Source of the DNA: JAZDFC01 sp043808235
Lineage (GTDB): Bacteria > Bacteroidota > Ignavibacteria > Ignavibacteriales > Melioribacteraceae
DNA: 31,022 nucleotides
Direction: 5' to 3'
Assembly: GCA_043808235.1 (NCBI GenBank)
Contig: JAZDFC010000099.1
Span: 1-31,022, forward strand
The translations under genes and the position numbers were made by a program. Within the stretch, counting starts at the first letter, position 1. Every line of letters begins with the position of its first letter. This document shows positions 1 through 8,029 of this stretch, piece by piece. Below the pieces are notes generated by a model that was not told the origin of the DNA, searched no databases, and saw only the letters and a list, made by a program, of their open reading frames with translations.

Positions 1-503
1 CCGTCGGAAGTATGTATTTCGGAATAATCACCGGATGCAAAAACCGCAATGATTGTGTCAACTTTTATAAATCTCAAATCATTATTAATATGAAGGAGCA
101 GTCTATCATCATAATTCAATTTTTTGAAATCCCCTTCCTCCTCCGTGTACCCGGTCTGGATCCTTTCTAAAGATAAAGCCAATCGTTTTGGATTAACCGG
201 TTTTAATAAATAATCAACAGCATTCACTTCGAAGGCTCTAAGAGCAAATTCGTCGTAAGCTGTAACGAAAATAATTTTTGCATCGATGTTTATTTTATTT
301 ATTAAATCGAAACCGGACTCGCCAGGCATCTGAATATCGAGAAAGATCACATCTGGATTCAATTCCTGAATTAATTTTGAAGCGGATTCGACATTTGCCG
401 CCTCCCCTGATATTTCAATCTCCGGGAATTCAGCAAGCATCGAGACCAATTCCTTCCGCGCAAGTCTTTCATCATCAACAATAATTGCTTTTATCTTTTT
501 CAT
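1..503 (-). CDS. LytTR-family response regulator (3' end cut by window edge)
   Basis: Read on the minus strand from an ATG at 503. About 167 residues are visible and the frame runs off the window at base 1. The N-terminal receiver domain has the acidic pocket IIVDDE (about residues 7-12), the phospho-acceptor Asp56 in FLDIQMPG, and the later TAYDEFA and DYLLKP (Lys) signatures. The visible tail (FIKVDTIIAVFASGDYSEIH) is the start of a LytTR DNA-binding domain. The start overlaps the stop of the upstream histidine kinase as ATGA (500-503), so the two are translationally coupled and form a two-component pair. By family it should bind DNA as a phosphorylated dimer. Its targets are unknown. Confidence 0.93.
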   Translation of the reverse strand, partial: MKKIKAIIVDDERLARKELVSMLAEFPEIEISGEAANVESASKLIQELNPDVIFLDIQMPGESGFDLINKINIDAKIIFVTAYDEFALRAFEVNAVDYLLKPVNPKRLALSLERIQTGYTEEEGDFKKLNYDDRLLLHINNDLRFIKVDTIIAVFASGDYSEIHTSD

Positions 504-1567
504 ACCGCTTTAGTTTTATTTGAAATTTCAATTCGCACACAAACCATATCTTCATCATGTTTTATTTCGAAAACATAATTGTCCGGGAAAGCATTCTGCA
601 GCCGTTCGCGAACGTTTTTAAGTCCGGTTCCTGTACTTTTAATATGCATATTTTCTCTTTCAGCAGATTCAATCCACCTGCCCGAATTACACATTTCTAT
701 TTTTATTTTTTCATCCTCAACTTTCGCCGAAATTTTTAATCGGAGAGGCAGCTTGCTTGTCTGCATCCCGTACTTAATCGCGTTTTCAATTATTGGGTGA
801 ATTAAAAAACTCAGTACTGGAAAGTTTTCAGCCTCGTTATCGATATCATAGGTCACGTCTAAATTTTCTTCGTAACGGGTCTTCTCAATCGCAAGGTAAT
901 GTTTTATCGCTTCAAGCTCGGATGATAGAGGTACATCGGAATAATTTTTACTTACCAATGAGTAACGCAGAAATTCCGATAATTCCGTAATCATGGATTT
1001 GGCTCTGGATTTATCTTCTTCAATTAATGCCCGTATTGAATTCAATGAGTTAAAGAGAAAGTGAGGATTAAGCTGATACCGCAGCATTTGAAGTTGAGCT
1101 GCCTGCGCAAGTTGGTTAGCCTGATCAGTCCGGCTTTTTTGAGTACGGAAATCGTACAAAAAATTTATACTGAAATAAAGCGCGCTCCATGTAAAGAGAA
1201 TAAAAGTATTTGACCAGATTCTACTTAGATAAGTATTAATGGTATACCTACTTATCAACTCCGCAAATGGAGTTAGCGCCATACTAAAAAAGACATCTAA
1301 CCAAAACCAAATGTTGGCGAATATTACTGTTGTAAATGCACTAAGCGATAAAATAAAAAATACCGATCGGTTTTGATAATTACTTCGCTTGTAAATATTT
1401 CGGAATATAGAGCTGGTTATAAATCCGGTGGCATGCGTAATCAATAAGCCGCCGATAGTTTTAAAATCATTAAAATAATTTCGGTAGTAGAGAATTAGAT
1501 ATACAAGATCGAGAAGCACCCATCCCGATACATGTAATATCCAAAAAAGTTTTATTTTTTCTTTCAA
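500..1567 (-). CDS. LytS/YehU-type sensor histidine kinase
   Basis: 355 residues. The first 140 hold about four hydrophobic membrane segments with no large extracytoplasmic domain, as in LytS-family sensors. The His_kinase (PF06580) motif YQLNPHFLFNSLNSI carries the phospho-acceptor His169. A HATPase domain follows, with an N box (HPIIENAIKYG) and a G box (STGTGLKNVRERL). The start is the TTG at 1567: the next in-frame codon upstream that matters is a TAG at 1583-1585 and no ATG lies between. The stop overlaps the regulator start by 4 bp, so its partner is the LytTR regulator at 1-503. The ligand cannot be read from the sequence. Confidence 0.93.
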   Translation of the reverse strand: MKEKIKLFWILHVSGWVLLDLVYLILYYRNYFNDFKTIGGLLITHATGFITSSIFRNIYKRSNYQNRSVFFILSLSAFTTVIFANIWFWLDVFFSMALTPFAELISRYTINTYLSRIWSNTFILFTWSALYFSINFLYDFRTQKSRTDQANQLAQAAQLQMLRYQLNPHFLFNSLNSIRALIEEDKSRAKSMITELSEFLRYSLVSKNYSDVPLSSELEAIKHYLAIEKTRYEENLDVTYDIDNEAENFPVLSFLIHPIIENAIKYGMQTSKLPLRLKISAKVEDEKIKIEMCNSGRWIESAERENMHIKSTGTGLKNVRERLQNAFPDNYVFEIKHDEDMVCVRIEISNKTKAV

Positions 1568-1805
1568 GCCATTCCATTTATTCTATTCCCCGTAAATATA
1601 AATTCAATTTGTGGTATAAAAAAATATTATAAGTCGAACGGCAATAATGCTCGACAAGCGGTTCTTTAATTGCATAAATAAAAATTATCGCGTTCATGTA
1701 ACCGTTCACCGAATCATATTCCCGTTAGTCGAAATCCTATTCTTAATAAGCCGTTAAATTGAAATCTTTGTAATGAAATAAATAACAATAAAGGAAAAGA
1801 GAAAA

Positions 1806-3875
1806 ATGAATTCCACATATTCGACCTCACTTATTCGACGAAACATTTTTTGTTTTTTTGTTTTCATAACCATCTTATTTGGCAGCCGCTATAATGCTCA
1901 GAATTTAATTAGCGGGGCTGAAAGTGTTGCCTACCACGCCGGAACAAACAGTTATTACGTTTCAAGTCTGCTAAATAACAAGATTATAAAAATCGATCAG
2001 GGAGGCAATCAATCACTCTATTATGATAATATTATTGCTTTCAGTAATTGCATCAAAGGAGATATACTCTATGTATCAAGCGGTTCCGATATCAACGGGA
2101 TTGATTTGAATACAGGCCTGCTTACGTTTAATGTACACGTTGATGGGGCGCAACAATTTGACGGAATTACATATGACAATAACGGGTTTTTATACGCGGT
2201 TGAAACACGCTCAAATTTAATTTACAAGATCGATATCGTGCAGAAGACTTATACCCTTTTTGTCGATGATGGATTGGAGCCTTCCACTCAAGATTTGATT
2301 TATGATCCTTTCAAGGATAGAATTTTAGTTTGTGCATTTGCTCTCAATTCGAAGGTACTTTCGCTTAATCCGCACGATGGCTCTTTGAGCACGGCTATTG
2401 AATCATGGGGACAGTTCGATGGAATTGCGATTGATGATAACGGTTTTATTTATTTGGATACGTACGTGGACGGCGGTAAAGTACTTTTGTATGATAATGA
2501 TTTTTCAATAGGTCCAATTGTAATTGCGGAAGGACTTGGTGAACCGGCGGGATTGGATTTCGATCCAGTAAATAGTAAAATTGCGGTACCAACATTCACC
2601 GGCAGTAGCGTTGAATTTTTCGATATTCCCGAAGAATATCTTTACGTAACCGCTGCATCGGATATCCGGACTGGGCATGCCCCGCTTGCTGTTCAGTTCA
2701 CTCAAAAATCAGTCACCAACCAAACAATAAACTCTTGGGAATGGGATTTTGATAACGATGGCACAATAGATTCTCAGGAAGAGAATCCTGCACATTTATT
2801 TACTACACCGGGAACTTACTCGGTAAAATTAACTATATCATCCAATAAATTGCAGCAGACCATAATCCTTGAAAACTTTATTGAGGTTTTTAATGGAGAG
2901 AGCGCGCTGGGATTAAATGGTGAGAAAGATGGTACAGTCATTCCCGCTATTCCACAAATTGAACTCTATGATAAATTTACCTTCGAGGCAGTGATAAAAC
3001 CGGAAGAGATGAAGGCAAGTCTGATTTTCGATAAATCAGCTTTTAAACTCTATCTTTATGGAACAGCGATTGGACCAATAGGTGATAATAGTATAACCAT
3101 AGATCTGAAAACAGTTGATGGCAAAACTGTGAAATTAACTGCACCCGATAACTCAATTGAATTAAATAAATGGCAGCATATTGCATTTACATTTGATGCA
3201 TCTACCGACGAAGCGAAATTATTTATTAACGGCGCTGAAACTTCGTTAAGTGTAGTCGGTGCAAATCAGATCGGGAGCGAACTCTTTCCAAATTCAGATA
3301 ATGATTTAATTATTGGCAACGACGAAAATTATTCAAGAGGATTCAATGGCGCGATTGATGAAATACGTTTGTGGAATGTTGCACGAACTCAAGAAGAAAT
3401 TCAAATGAATATGGATAACCATCTTATCGGTTCAGAATTCGGTTTAATAGGTTATTGGAAAATTAACGAGGGGAATGGAGCGACGTTAAATGATGATTCT
3501 CCAATCGCAAACAATGGCATTATTCAGAGTGGGAAATATGTTCAAGGAGTTGACTTAAGTTCACTTACGGATATTGAAGATGGGAATCTCACGAAATCAA
3601 TTCCGACCGATTTCACATTATTCCAAAACTATCCAAACCCGTTTAATCCAACTACAGTTATTAGTTATCAGTTGTCAGTTTCCGGTAAAGTAACATTAAA
3701 AGTGTATGATGTGCTTGGTGAAGAGATTGCGACACTCGTTGATGAATATCAAACCGCAGGTATTCATCATTCTACATTTTCCACTCTGCATTATTCATTA
3801 CCAAGCGGTGTTTATTTTTATAAATTAACAGCAGGAAATTTTATTTCTATAAAAAAGCTAATGTTGTTGAAATAA
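1806..3875 (+). CDS. secreted multidomain protein: beta-propeller, PKD, LamG, T9SS sorting domain
   Basis: 689 residues. The N-terminus is a signal peptide (basic STSLIRR, then a hydrophobic stretch ending near NAQN). Residues about 35-275 have repeated NHL/SMP-30-like propeller strands (FDGITYDNNGFLYAVE, FDGIAIDDNGFIYLD). Residues about 284-350 are a PKD domain with the classic WEWDFDNDGTID and PGTYSVKL pieces. Residues about 380-545 form a LamG/concanavalin-like jelly roll (WQHIAFTFDAS, AIDEIRLWNVARTQEEI). The last about 85 residues are a type IX sorting domain: FTLFQNYPNPFNPTTVISYQ, then VYDVLGEEIATLVD and a SGVYFYKL end. It should be exported by the Sec system and the T9SS and anchored or released at the cell surface; the ligand is unknown. 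A purine-rich AGGAAAAGAG lies just before the ATG. Confidence 0.9.
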   Translation: MNSTYSTSLIRRNIFCFFVFITILFGSRYNAQNLISGAESVAYHAGTNSYYVSSLLNNKIIKIDQGGNQSLYYDNIIAFSNCIKGDILYVSSGSDINGIDLNTGLLTFNVHVDGAQQFDGITYDNNGFLYAVETRSNLIYKIDIVQKTYTLFVDDGLEPSTQDLIYDPFKDRILVCAFALNSKVLSLNPHDGSLSTAIESWGQFDGIAIDDNGFIYLDTYVDGGKVLLYDNDFSIGPIVIAEGLGEPAGLDFDPVNSKIAVPTFTGSSVEFFDIPEEYLYVTAASDIRTGHAPLAVQFTQKSVTNQTINSWEWDFDNDGTIDSQEENPAHLFTTPGTYSVKLTISSNKLQQTIILENFIEVFNGESALGLNGEKDGTVIPAIPQIELYDKFTFEAVIKPEEMKASLIFDKSAFKLYLYGTAIGPIGDNSITIDLKTVDGKTVKLTAPDNSIELNKWQHIAFTFDASTDEAKLFINGAETSLSVVGANQIGSELFPNSDNDLIIGNDENYSRGFNGAIDEIRLWNVARTQEEIQMNMDNHLIGSEFGLIGYWKINEGNGATLNDDSPIANNGIIQSGKYVQGVDLSSLTDIEDGNLTKSIPTDFTLFQNYPNPFNPTTVISYQLSVSGKVTLKVYDVLGEEIATLVDEYQTAGIHHSTFSTLHYSLPSGVYFYKLTAGNFISIKKLMLLK

Positions 3876-3890
3876 ACCGGAGATTTATTA

Positions 3891-4901
3891 ATGAAACGAT
3901 ATTTAATTTTAGTTTTCGCGCTTTTTTTGATCTGTATTACCGGAAGCAATTATTTTTCGCAAACCGAAAAAGGTAAAACTTACTCCGGTGAATATTTTGG
4001 ATTAACACCTCCGGGCAATGAGCCGGAATTGTTTGCACCGGGATTTGTAACTACCGGTCTATTCACCCGCGATATTACAATTACGCCTGACGGAGATGAA
4101 ATTTATTTTTGTGCTTCAACTTTCGGTTACAATCTTATCTTCTTTACAAAGATGGTGAACGGCGTTTGGACGGAACCGTGTGTCGCTCCATTCATCAAAA
4201 ATTATAAATATATGTTTTATGAACCTCATATCACTTATGATGGAAAGAGGATGCTATTCTTATCCACAATGCCGGATACCGATGGAATAGAAGGCGATGA
4301 AGATATTTGGATAGTTGATAAAACTTCGAACGGTTGGGGGATTCCATATAACCTTGGCACACCGGTAAACAGCAGTGATGAGGAATATTATCCATCAACA
4401 ACAAAAGATGGAACGCTTTATTTTACACGGCAGAAAGAGGGTGATCAGGTTGGCAGTATTTATCGCTCACGATTTATTGATGGGAAATATGCCGAGCCGG
4501 AATTGCTCAATGCAAATGTAAACTGCGGAACTAACCGGTACAATGCATACATTCAACGCGATGAAAAGTATATTATTGTCCCCGCTGAGGGGATGCCGAA
4601 CTCATTCGGCGGAACAGATTATTATATAGTCTTTCGGGATAAGAATGATAATTGGAGTAAGCCGATAAACATGGGAATTAAAATCAACACAAAAGGCTCG
4701 AGAGAATATTCCGCTTCGCTTTCGCGTGACGGGAAATATTTGTTTTTCATGTCGGCGCGCGTAAGAACCGATCTTGATGAATCCAAATTCACACTGAATT
4801 ATTTCTTGAATTTGATGACGGAACCTCGCAATGGAAATCCAAGCATCTATTGGATTTCGACTGAATTTATTGATGACTTATGTCCGGAAGAATTTCGGTA
4901 G
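3891..4901 (+). CDS. secreted PD40-type beta-propeller protein
   Basis: 336 residues, starting 15 bp after the preceding stop with GGAG placed 8 bases before the ATG, so probably co-transcribed with the T9SS cargo gene. The N-terminus is a signal peptide (YLILVFALFLICITGSNYF). Repeated WD40-like PD40 blades are visible: ITITPDGDEIYFCAS, ITYDGKRMLFLSTMP, TTKDGTLYFTRQ and ASLSRDGKYLFFMSA. Unlike its neighbour it has no type IX sorting domain and ends at PEEFR, so it is probably periplasmic or held by a partner. Its style matches the propeller half of the 12285-13496 protein. No enzymatic residues are recognisable; a binding or scaffolding role is inference. Confidence 0.82.
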   Translation: MKRYLILVFALFLICITGSNYFSQTEKGKTYSGEYFGLTPPGNEPELFAPGFVTTGLFTRDITITPDGDEIYFCASTFGYNLIFFTKMVNGVWTEPCVAPFIKNYKYMFYEPHITYDGKRMLFLSTMPDTDGIEGDEDIWIVDKTSNGWGIPYNLGTPVNSSDEEYYPSTTKDGTLYFTRQKEGDQVGSIYRSRFIDGKYAEPELLNANVNCGTNRYNAYIQRDEKYIIVPAEGMPNSFGGTDYYIVFRDKNDNWSKPINMGIKINTKGSREYSASLSRDGKYLFFMSARVRTDLDESKFTLNYFLNLMTEPRNGNPSIYWISTEFIDDLCPEEFR

Positions 4902-5029
4902 GGATTGTAATAGATAAATCAAATCGCTGAGATTTCGGAAATTCTTATTTGCCGTAGAAATGCCGTAGCGAGACCGTTGCCGAATTAGGATTTTCGGATT
5001 ATTTTGGAAACATCAAATTCGGAGTTTCA

Positions 5030-5608
5030 ATGGAAGAGTATATTGGAGCAAGAATAGCCGGGATCCGAAATCAAAAAGGATTTTCTCAACAAGAATTAGC
5101 AAATAGAACCAATATTAATATTAGGACCATTCAACGAATCGAATCCGGGGAAGTAAAGCCCAGGTTGTACACCTTGAGGATATTATCGGAATATCTCGGT
5201 TATAATTTTTTAAATGAAAAGACATCGGCTGATGATGCAAGTAGGGGATGGTTAATCGCGCTTCATCTCAGCAATTTATTCCCAATTTTTATTGTTGCAT
5301 TTGGAATTTGGGCTTTCAAAAAAAATGATTCGAAAAAAATTGAACGTGACGGGATAGTGATAATGAATTATCAAATTTTACTGATCGTATTGTGGATAAT
5401 TTCATTTCTTTTATTTATTGTACTTCCTTATTTGCATTTGAATATTTCCTTCGGTACAATGGGACAATTTGAGATGTTGATAATTTTTAATGTCCTTGCC
5501 TATCTATTAATTTTTATTTTAAATATTGTCTTGATAATTCTAAATACAATCCGAATTTCCACGGAGGGAAAGAACGCATTTTACCCGCATATCAGAATAA
5601 TCAGATAA
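5030..5608 (+). CDS. XRE-family DNA-binding domain fused to DUF4870-like membrane domain
   Basis: 192 residues. Residues about 5-60 form a Cro/C1-type helix-turn-helix (GFSQQELANRTNINIRTIQR, then SGEVKPR). Residues about 70-190 contain three to four membrane helices (LIALHLSNLFPIFIVAFGIW, ILLIVLWIISFLLFIVLPYL, MLIIFNVLAYLLIFILNIVL) in the pattern of DUF4870/Tic20-like proteins. GGAG lies 6 bases before the ATG. The arrangement suggests a membrane-tethered regulator, a known but poorly studied architecture in Bacteroidota. Its targets are unknown; it stands alone, converging on nuoF with a 26-bp gap. Confidence 0.85.
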   Translation: MEEYIGARIAGIRNQKGFSQQELANRTNINIRTIQRIESGEVKPRLYTLRILSEYLGYNFLNEKTSADDASRGWLIALHLSNLFPIFIVAFGIWAFKKNDSKKIERDGIVIMNYQILLIVLWIISFLLFIVLPYLHLNISFGTMGQFEMLIIFNVLAYLLIFILNIVLIILNTIRISTEGKNAFYPHIRIIR

Positions 5609-5634
5609 GTTTTCAAGTTGTTTATTTGCGGATA

Positions 5635-6960
5635 TTATGATTTTTCAATCGGTGCAAGCGGGACTTCGGTTTCCCTCATCGAATGAACTTTATTCGGCAC
5701 TGTGATGATTACTTTTTTGTTAACAAACGATTCGAACTCGTCACGGAATCTTTCGATCATAAACTTAACAGGCCATGCGGCCGCATCGCCCAAGGCGCAA
5801 ACCGTATTTCCTTCAATGTTATTAGCCACGCTGCATAACAAATCCAAATCCTTTGAGGAGCCAGACCCTTTTTTGATCCGCTGCAAAGTTTTTTCCATCC
5901 ATCCGGTGCCTTCGCGGCACGGCGTACACTGACCGCAGCTTTCGTGATGATAAAAGTGTGCAATGCGAATTAATACATCAAGCAGATTTGTGTCCTCGTC
6001 CATAACCATAACTCCACCCGTTCCGATTGCAGAACCAACCAGCTTCAAAGATTCTGCATCCATCCGGACACCTTCGAGTTTATCGCCGCGTAATGGAGGC
6101 ATGGATGATCCGCCGGGAATGACGCATTTAATTTTTTTATCGTTAATTACACCGCCGGCATAATTATAAATCAAATCGGTGAGTAAAATTCCCGATGGCA
6201 ACTCATAAACACCTGGTTTATTTACGTGTCCGCTAATACCATAAAGTAAAGTGCCGGGATGTTTCTGTGCGCCAATTGAAGCGAACCATTCACTTCCCTT
6301 TTCAATTATCTTTGGAACGTTCGTAATTGTTTCGACATTATTGATTGTAGTAGGGCAGCCCCATAAACCACGTTGTGCCGGGAATGGAGGTTTAACGCGC
6401 GGATAACCTCTGTGTCCTTCGATCGAATTCATGAGCGATGATTCTTCACCGCAGATATAAGCGCCCGCACCTTTGTGAATATAAATTTCGCATGAGAAAT
6501 TGGCGCCGAATTTTTCTTTCATTGCTTGGCCGACAAATCCATTTGAGTAGGCGTCGTCAAGCGCTTTCTGCATCAGTTTAATCCATTTGTGGTATTCACC
6601 GCGGATATATAAATACGCAACCTTCGCACCGATTGCATAACATGTTATTATAATTCCCTCGATAAGTTGGTGAGGATTATCTTCAAAAATCTGCCGGTCT
6701 TTGAATGAGCCGGGCTCGCTTTCATCACCATTAATACAAAGATATTTCGGCTTATCTATAGTCTTCGGCATGAAGCTCCACTTCAAACCGGTAAGGAAAG
6801 CTGCGCCACCGCGCCCCCGTAATCCGGATTTTTTAACTATGTCAATAATTTCATCGGGATTCATTTTAAATGCTTTACGAGCAGCATTGTATCCTTCGTA
6901 TTGAAGATAAGTTTCAATTTGAGCATAGCCGGGTATACCCGGTAAAAGAATTTTTTCCAT
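5635..6960 (-). CDS. nuoF: NADH-quinone oxidoreductase subunit F
   Basis: 441 residues, normal for the family. This peripheral complex I subunit oxidises NADH, holds FMN and passes electrons to 4Fe-4S centre N3. The glycine-rich NADH/FMN region GLRGRGGAAFLTGLKW is at about 46-61 and GDESEPGSFKDR at 78-89. The N3 ligands are Cys342, Cys345 and Cys348 in SCGQCTPCREGTGW, plus Cys388 in GNTVCALGD. Its ATG overlaps the nuoE stop by one base (TAATG), so it is translationally coupled. It is the last gene of this nuo cluster: no nuoG follows, and the next gene is on the opposite strand. Confidence 0.97.
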   Translation of the reverse strand: MEKILLPGIPGYAQIETYLQYEGYNAARKAFKMNPDEIIDIVKKSGLRGRGGAAFLTGLKWSFMPKTIDKPKYLCINGDESEPGSFKDRQIFEDNPHQLIEGIIITCYAIGAKVAYLYIRGEYHKWIKLMQKALDDAYSNGFVGQAMKEKFGANFSCEIYIHKGAGAYICGEESSLMNSIEGHRGYPRVKPPFPAQRGLWGCPTTINNVETITNVPKIIEKGSEWFASIGAQKHPGTLLYGISGHVNKPGVYELPSGILLTDLIYNYAGGVINDKKIKCVIPGGSSMPPLRGDKLEGVRMDAESLKLVGSAIGTGGVMVMDEDTNLLDVLIRIAHFYHHESCGQCTPCREGTGWMEKTLQRIKKGSGSSKDLDLLCSVANNIEGNTVCALGDAAAWPVKFMIERFRDEFESFVNKKVIITVPNKVHSMRETEVPLAPIEKS

Positions 6961-7433
6961 TAGTTAAGCGAGTCCAGGATTTCTAAAACTTTTTCTTTGG
7001 TTAGATTTTCATAAAAGTCTTCATTCACAGCAATCATAGGGGCATAACCGCAAGCGCCCATACATTCAACTTCTTCGAGCGAGAATTTGCCATCAGCGCT
7101 AACGCCCAAGTGATCTATTCCAAGTTTGTCTTTTACTTTATCCCAAATTTCATATCCGCCGCGCAGCATACACGATACATTCGTACATACTTGCACATGA
7201 AATTTTCCCATTGGTTTTGTATGGAACATTGTATAGAATGTTACAACACCCAGCACATCAACTTTATCTATTCCAAGTATCGAGGCTATTTCTTCCATCA
7301 CTTCGTTGCTGATGTATCCGTTCTGTTCCTGCGCAATGTAAACCGTATCCATCACGGCGGCAAGTGCGGTTGGATATTTTTTTCGCGCCTGCTCAATTCG
7401 CTTGATATTTTCATCTGTAAATGTAAACGCCAT
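6960..7433 (-). CDS. nuoE: NADH-quinone oxidoreductase subunit E
   Basis: 157 residues with a thioredoxin-like 2Fe-2S fold. Ligands for centre N1a are Cys83 and Cys88 (VCTNVSC) and Cys124 and Cys128 (ECMGACGYAPM). The helical N-terminal part (ALAAVMDTVYIAQEQNGYI) is typical of the 24 kDa subunit. It pairs with NuoF in the NADH-oxidising module. The ATG at 7433 is the natural start, but the leader just upstream is unusual: it contains the purine and pyrimidine hexamer tracts at 7464-7580, and the four-helix-bundle gene separates it from nuoD. Confidence 0.96.
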   Translation of the reverse strand: MAFTFTDENIKRIEQARKKYPTALAAVMDTVYIAQEQNGYISNEVMEEIASILGIDKVDVLGVVTFYTMFHTKPMGKFHVQVCTNVSCMLRGGYEIWDKVKDKLGIDHLGVSADGKFSLEEVECMGACGYAPMIAVNEDFYENLTKEKVLEILDSLN

Positions 7434-7463
7434 TCTCTTATCAATATTTAGTTAAATAAATAT

Positions 7464-7532
7464 CTATCTTGTTCTTTTTCTTAATCTTATTCTTGCTCTT
7501 GTTCTTGCTCCTATTCTTTTTCTCATTCTTCA
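7464..7532. repeat. degenerate TTCTTN-type pyrimidine hexamer tract (nuoE leader side)
   Basis: The plus strand is almost pure pyrimidine with a period of about 6 (units such as TTCTTA, TTCTTG, CTCTTG). On the transcribed minus strand it is (AAGAAT/AAGAGC)n and lies about 30 bases upstream of the nuoE ATG. The units are diverged, more so than in the two other tracts of this locus. Confidence 0.85.
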
Positions 7533-7538
7533 CGCTAC

Positions 7539-7580
7539 AGAATAAGATTAAGAATAAGATTAAGAATAAGAATAAGATTT
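7539..7580. repeat. AAGAAT/AAGATT purine hexamer tract, inverted relative to its neighbours
   Basis: The plus strand reads AGAATAAGATTAAGAATAAG and continues in the same period-6 way. It is separated from the opposite-orientation tract at 7464-7532 by only six bases (GCTACA region), so the two can form a long hairpin. It ends 4 bp from the stop codon of the four-helix-bundle gene and is the inverted partner of the tract at 7982-8028 on the other side of that gene. Confidence 0.87.
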
Positions 7581-7584
7581 TAAA

Positions 7585-7977
7585 TTATGCTGAATAACTT
7601 TTTTCTGATTCGTAAACACGATCCGAATTACTTTTAATTAATCCAACAATCATCGATACTATCTCCTTCAATTGATCTTTTCCATTCTTCCTATCCAAAT
7701 CATCAATCAATTCCTTTACAAACAATAAATCCAAACATCCGGCAGATTCCAAACTGGAACCTTTTGAGATATCAAAATATTTACATCGATCACGACTAGT
7801 AAACTTCCCATTACCTTCTGCGATGTTTAATACTATCGAATCCGAAGCTCTATCCAACTGATCGGTAGTCGAATTCTTAACTTTTATTTTAACCAATAAT
7901 CTATGAACCCATGCTGCAAACTCCAGCGCTTTTTTATACACATTCAATTTATCATGATCAAAATAAATTTCTTCCAA
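7585..7977 (-). CDS. four-helix bundle protein (S23 / 23S rRNA intervening-sequence protein family)
   Basis: 130 residues. The opening DHDKLNVYKKALEFAAWVHR, the central DQLDRASDSIVLNIAEGNGK, then FDISKGSSLESAGCLDLL are the family's usual features: an aromatic-rich first helix, an IAEG turn and a conserved SxxES helix. The family (TIGR02436-type) includes proteins encoded in rRNA intervening sequences and is fold-related to the Avd accessory proteins of diversity-generating retroelements; its molecular role is unresolved. The only possible start is the TTG at 7977, because an in-frame TAA lies at 7984-7986 and no internal Met occurs before residue 107. The gene sits between nuoD and nuoE on the same strand and is bracketed by inverted AAGANT repeats, which suggests insertion as a unit. 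Confidence 0.87.
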   Translation of the reverse strand: MEEIYFDHDKLNVYKKALEFAAWVHRLLVKIKVKNSTTDQLDRASDSIVLNIAEGNGKFTSRDRCKYFDISKGSSLESAGCLDLLFVKELIDDLDRKNGKDQLKEIVSMIVGLIKSNSDRVYESEKSYSA

Positions 7978-7981
7978 AGTA

Positions 7982-8028
7982 TCTTACTCTTGTTCTTGTT
8001 CTTATTCTTACTCTTATTCTTACTCTTG
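7982..8028. repeat. TTCTTA/CTCTTG pyrimidine hexamer tract (nuoD side of the S23 gene)
   Basis: About eight period-6 units on the plus strand (CTTGTTCTTGTTCTTATTCT and onward). On the minus strand this is (AAGAGT/AAGAAT)n, starting right after the nuoD TAG stop (8030-8032) and ending just before the TTG start of the S23-like gene, so it also supplies the purine-rich leader of that gene. It is inverted relative to 7539-7580. Confidence 0.87.
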
Positions 8029-8029
8029 C

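Noticed and set aside
4902..5029. TGCCGTAG repeated twice between the PD40 gene and the XRE gene
   Set aside because: Only two short copies about 15 bases apart with no symmetry; not enough to call an operator.
7464..7580. Hexamer tracts as a CRISPR array
   Set aside because: The period is about 6 bases with no spacers, no direct repeat of 25-40 bases and no cas gene.
7585..7977. S23-like gene as part of a diversity-generating retroelement
   Set aside because: No reverse transcriptase, template repeat or variable target gene is visible nearby; only the fold family is shared with Avd.
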